A stretch of 10,401 bases of DNA from an uncultured Sphingosinicella sp. (GTDB taxonomy: Bacteria > Pseudomonadota > Alphaproteobacteria > Sphingomonadales > Sphingomonadaceae): positions 1 to 10,401 of the forward strand of contig CAMPIH010000076.1 in NCBI GenBank assembly GCA_946886275.1, read 5' to 3'. Below the pieces are notes generated by a model that searched no databases, was not told the origin of the DNA, and was given only the letters and a program-made list of their open reading frames with translations. How positions within the stretch are numbered: position 1 is the stretch's first letter; each line of letters opens with the position of its first letter. Position numbers and translations under genes: made by a program. Below, piece by piece: positions 6,098 through 10,401 of this stretch.

Positions 6098-6789
6098 TGT
6101 CGCTGCTGCGCTCCGTCCTGTTCGCTCTCGCTTTCTATCCGTGGACGGCGATCGCGGTGCTGGCCTCCTTCCCGGCAAGCCTGTTCGGGACCGGCGCCGT
6201 TCGCGCCTGCGCCCATGGCTGGGCCAGGGGACATCGCTTGTGCGCCCGCTATCTTCTCGGAATCCGAAGCCGGTTCGAAGGCTCGGTGCCCGACGGGCCT
6301 CACCTCGTCGCCGTCAAGCACCAGTCGATGTACGAGACGCTGGAGATGTTCCTTCTGCTTCGCGAGCCGGCCGTCGTTCTGAAGCACGAGCTGACTCGGA
6401 TTCCCCTCTGGGGCTGGGTGGTCCGGCGTTATGGCGTCATCCCGATCGACCGTTCGGGAGGCGCGGCAGCGCTCCGGCATATGATGCGCGCCGCCGATGC
6501 CGCGATCGCGGAGGGGCGGCCGATCCTGATCTTCCCCGAGGGGACCAGGGTGGCGCCGGGCGAGCACCCGCCGCTCCAGTCCGGATTCGCCGGTCTCTAT
6601 CGGGCGCTCAGGCTTCCGGTGGTGCCGGTCGCCCTCGACAGCGGCCGGCTGTGGCCGAGGAACAGCTTCATCAAGCGCCCGGGCATCGTCACGGTCCGGA
6701 TCCTGCCGCCGATCGCGCCGGGCCTGCCGAGACGCGAGATCGAGAATGAGGTCCACCGAGCGATCAACCTTCTCGAGACGAGCGGATGA
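6097..6789 (+). CDS. plsC: 1-acyl-sn-glycerol-3-phosphate acyltransferase (PlsC/LPLAT family), 230 aa
   Basis: It would transfer an acyl group to the sn-2 position of lysophosphatidic acid to make phosphatidic acid at the inner membrane, the second acylation in phospholipid synthesis. A hydrophobic N-terminal helix (about 5-30) anchors it. The catalytic block is KHQSMYE (74-80), i.e. His75-x4-Glu80, where most family members have HX4D. Motif III is IFPEGTR (145-151) and motif IV is VVPVALDSG (175-183). A GVIPIDRSGG segment (113-122) matches motif II. Length is normal. The start ATG overlaps the stop of the DUF218 gene (TGATG), and its own stop overlaps the next start, so it is a coupled member of the operon. 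If the genome has another plsC, this one might acylate a different lyso-lipid. The family assignment is secure; the exact substrate is inferred. Confidence 0.9.
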   Translation: MSLLRSVLFALAFYPWTAIAVLASFPASLFGTGAVRACAHGWARGHRLCARYLLGIRSRFEGSVPDGPHLVAVKHQSMYETLEMFLLLREPAVVLKHELTRIPLWGWVVRRYGVIPIDRSGGAAALRHMMRAADAAIAEGRPILIFPEGTRVAPGEHPPLQSGFAGLYRALRLPVVPVALDSGRLWPRNSFIKRPGIVTVRILPPIAPGLPRREIENEVHRAINLLETSG

Positions 6790-7850
6790 TGACGGAGCTC
6801 GGCCTCATCGAGGGCTTTTTCGGGCGACCGTATGAATGGCGCGAGCGGCACGAGCTGATGCGCTTCCTCGCCCCGCACGGCTTTGGCTTCTATCTCTATG
6901 CGCCGAAGGCCGATTCTCATCTTCGCCGGCGCTGGGCCGAGCCCTATCCCGCTCCCTCGCTCGAGGCTCTGGCGCACTTCGGCGCCGACTGCCGCGAAGC
7001 CGGCGTTCGCTTCGGAATCGGGCTCAGCCCGTTCGAGCTCCATCTCCATCAGGGGAAGGACTGGCAGGCGCCGCTCGCCGCCAAGCTCGCCGAGCTCGAC
7101 CAGGCCGGCGTGGAGGATCTCGCCATCCTCTTCGACGACATGCGCGGCGACGTTCCCGACCTCGCCGAGCGGCAGTCGGCGATCGTCCATTTCGCGGCCG
7201 AGCGGAGCGGGGCGAAGCGAATCCTGTGCTGCCCGTCTTATTATAGCGACGACCCGATCCTCGATTCGGCGTTCGGGAAGCGGCCTCCGGCCTATCTCGA
7301 GGATCTCGGCCGCAAACTCGACCCGGCGATCGAGATCATGTGGACGGGCGAGGAGGTGGTGAGTCGCGAATTTTCGCCGGGCCATCTCCGCCGAGTGGCC
7401 GGCCAGCTTGGCCGCCGTCCGTTCCTTTGGGACAATTACCCGGTCAATGACGGGGCCCGAATGTCCCAGCATCTTCACCTTCGCGCGTTCGCCGGGCGGC
7501 CGGGCGCGATCGCGCCGCACGTCGCCGCCCATGGCATCAATCTCGCTTCGCAACCCTGGCTGAGCCGAATCCCGGCGCTGACCCTCGCCGAAAGCTATTC
7601 GCTCGGCGAGGATTATGAATATGGCGCCGCCTTCGACCGGGCGGCGAAGACCGTTCTCGGTGCCGAACTGGCCGAAATGCTCCGCCGCGACCTGCTGGCG
7701 CTCCAGGACCGGGGGCTGGACAGGCTCGGCGATCGCCGCGACCGGCTAAGGCAGCGTTATTCCGGGAACGATCATCCCGCCGCCGCCGAGATCATCGCCT
7801 GGCTCGACGGCTATTGGAACGTCACCGACGAGCTCGTCCAGACTCAGTGA
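6786..7850 (+). CDS. GH84-family beta-N-acetylglucosaminidase (O-GlcNAcase-like), compact cytosolic form, 354 aa
   Basis: A glycoside hydrolase expected to release terminal beta-linked N-acetylglucosamine by substrate-assisted catalysis. The GH84 landmarks are all present in order: GLIEGFFGRPYEWRER (6-21), YLYAPKADS with substrate-binding Lys41, catalytic pair Asp117-Asp118 in FDDMRGD, PSYYSDD (150-156), MWTGEEV (185-191), WDNYPVND (215-222) and Asn252 in HGINLASQP. These match the active-site Lys, two Asp, Tyr, Trp, Asn, Asp and Asn known from O-GlcNAcases. The catalytic barrel starts at residue 5, so there is no signal peptide, and only a short helical tail (about 285-354) follows, with no accessory or stalk domain of normal size. 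Start: ATG 6786 overlaps the plsC stop; ATG 6789 is one codon shorter. Natural substrate unknown; candidates are O-GlcNAc-protein, muropeptide-derived or lipid-linked GlcNAc. Confidence 0.88.
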   Translation: MMTELGLIEGFFGRPYEWRERHELMRFLAPHGFGFYLYAPKADSHLRRRWAEPYPAPSLEALAHFGADCREAGVRFGIGLSPFELHLHQGKDWQAPLAAKLAELDQAGVEDLAILFDDMRGDVPDLAERQSAIVHFAAERSGAKRILCCPSYYSDDPILDSAFGKRPPAYLEDLGRKLDPAIEIMWTGEEVVSREFSPGHLRRVAGQLGRRPFLWDNYPVNDGARMSQHLHLRAFAGRPGAIAPHVAAHGINLASQPWLSRIPALTLAESYSLGEDYEYGAAFDRAAKTVLGAELAEMLRRDLLALQDRGLDRLGDRRDRLRQRYSGNDHPAAAEIIAWLDGYWNVTDELVQTQ

Positions 7851-7862
7851 GCTCGCGCGCCC

Positions 7863-10401
<2,539 letters not shown>

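Noticed and set aside
7851..7862. Terminator between the convergent GH84 and pheT genes
   Set aside because: Only 12 GC-rich bases, with no stable hairpin and no T-run.

Overview
The window is about 10.4 kb of GC-rich DNA, packed with genes and without transposons, phage genes, CRISPR arrays or rRNA. Protein style, strong G/C bias at third codon positions and gene content point to an alphaproteobacterium, most likely a Sphingomonas-type member of Sphingomonadales. This is my inference from family resemblance; no database was searched. It reads as core chromosome rather than an accessory island.

Layout. Bases 1-318 hold the 3' end of a Rieske-type ring-hydroxylating oxygenase large subunit (+). 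Bases 319-560 are non-coding: a perfect three-stem palindromic structure (332-393), tRNA-Leu(GAG) on the minus strand (395-481), and its probable leader and promoter (482-560). A 6-phosphofructokinase gene (561-1661, minus) and a MATE efflux transporter (1686-3044, +) then diverge across only 24 bp. The transporter converges on a membrane-anchored MJ0042-type zinc-ribbon protein (3075-3797, minus). A 154-bp divergent intergenic region separates that gene from a tight plus-strand operon: ftsE, ftsX, a YdcF/SanA-type DUF218 protein, a PlsC-type acyltransferase, and a GH84 beta-N-acetylglucosaminidase-like enzyme (3952-7850). Twelve bases later it converges on pheT (7863-10253, minus), which overlaps the upstream pheS (from 10250 past the window edge).

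How it fits together. The five operon genes overlap at every junction (ATGA, ATGA, TGATG, ATGA), so they are probably co-transcribed and translationally coupled. FtsEX governs septal peptidoglycan hydrolysis, the DUF218 family is linked to envelope or lipid-carrier homeostasis, and PlsC makes phosphatidic acid, so the operon has an envelope and division theme. The last gene is unexpected: a compact GH84 enzyme of the O-GlcNAcase type with no secretion signal. pheST is the ordinary phenylalanyl-tRNA synthetase operon.

Most notable points: (i) the three-way-junction element directly after the tRNA-Leu 3' end; (ii) the cytosolic GH84 gene coupled to ftsEX-plsC; (iii) a phosphofructokinase with a mixed ATP/PPi signature in a lineage generally associated with Entner-Doudoroff glycolysis; (iv) a likely CTG start for ftsE. 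I did not find a clearly new multi-gene system.
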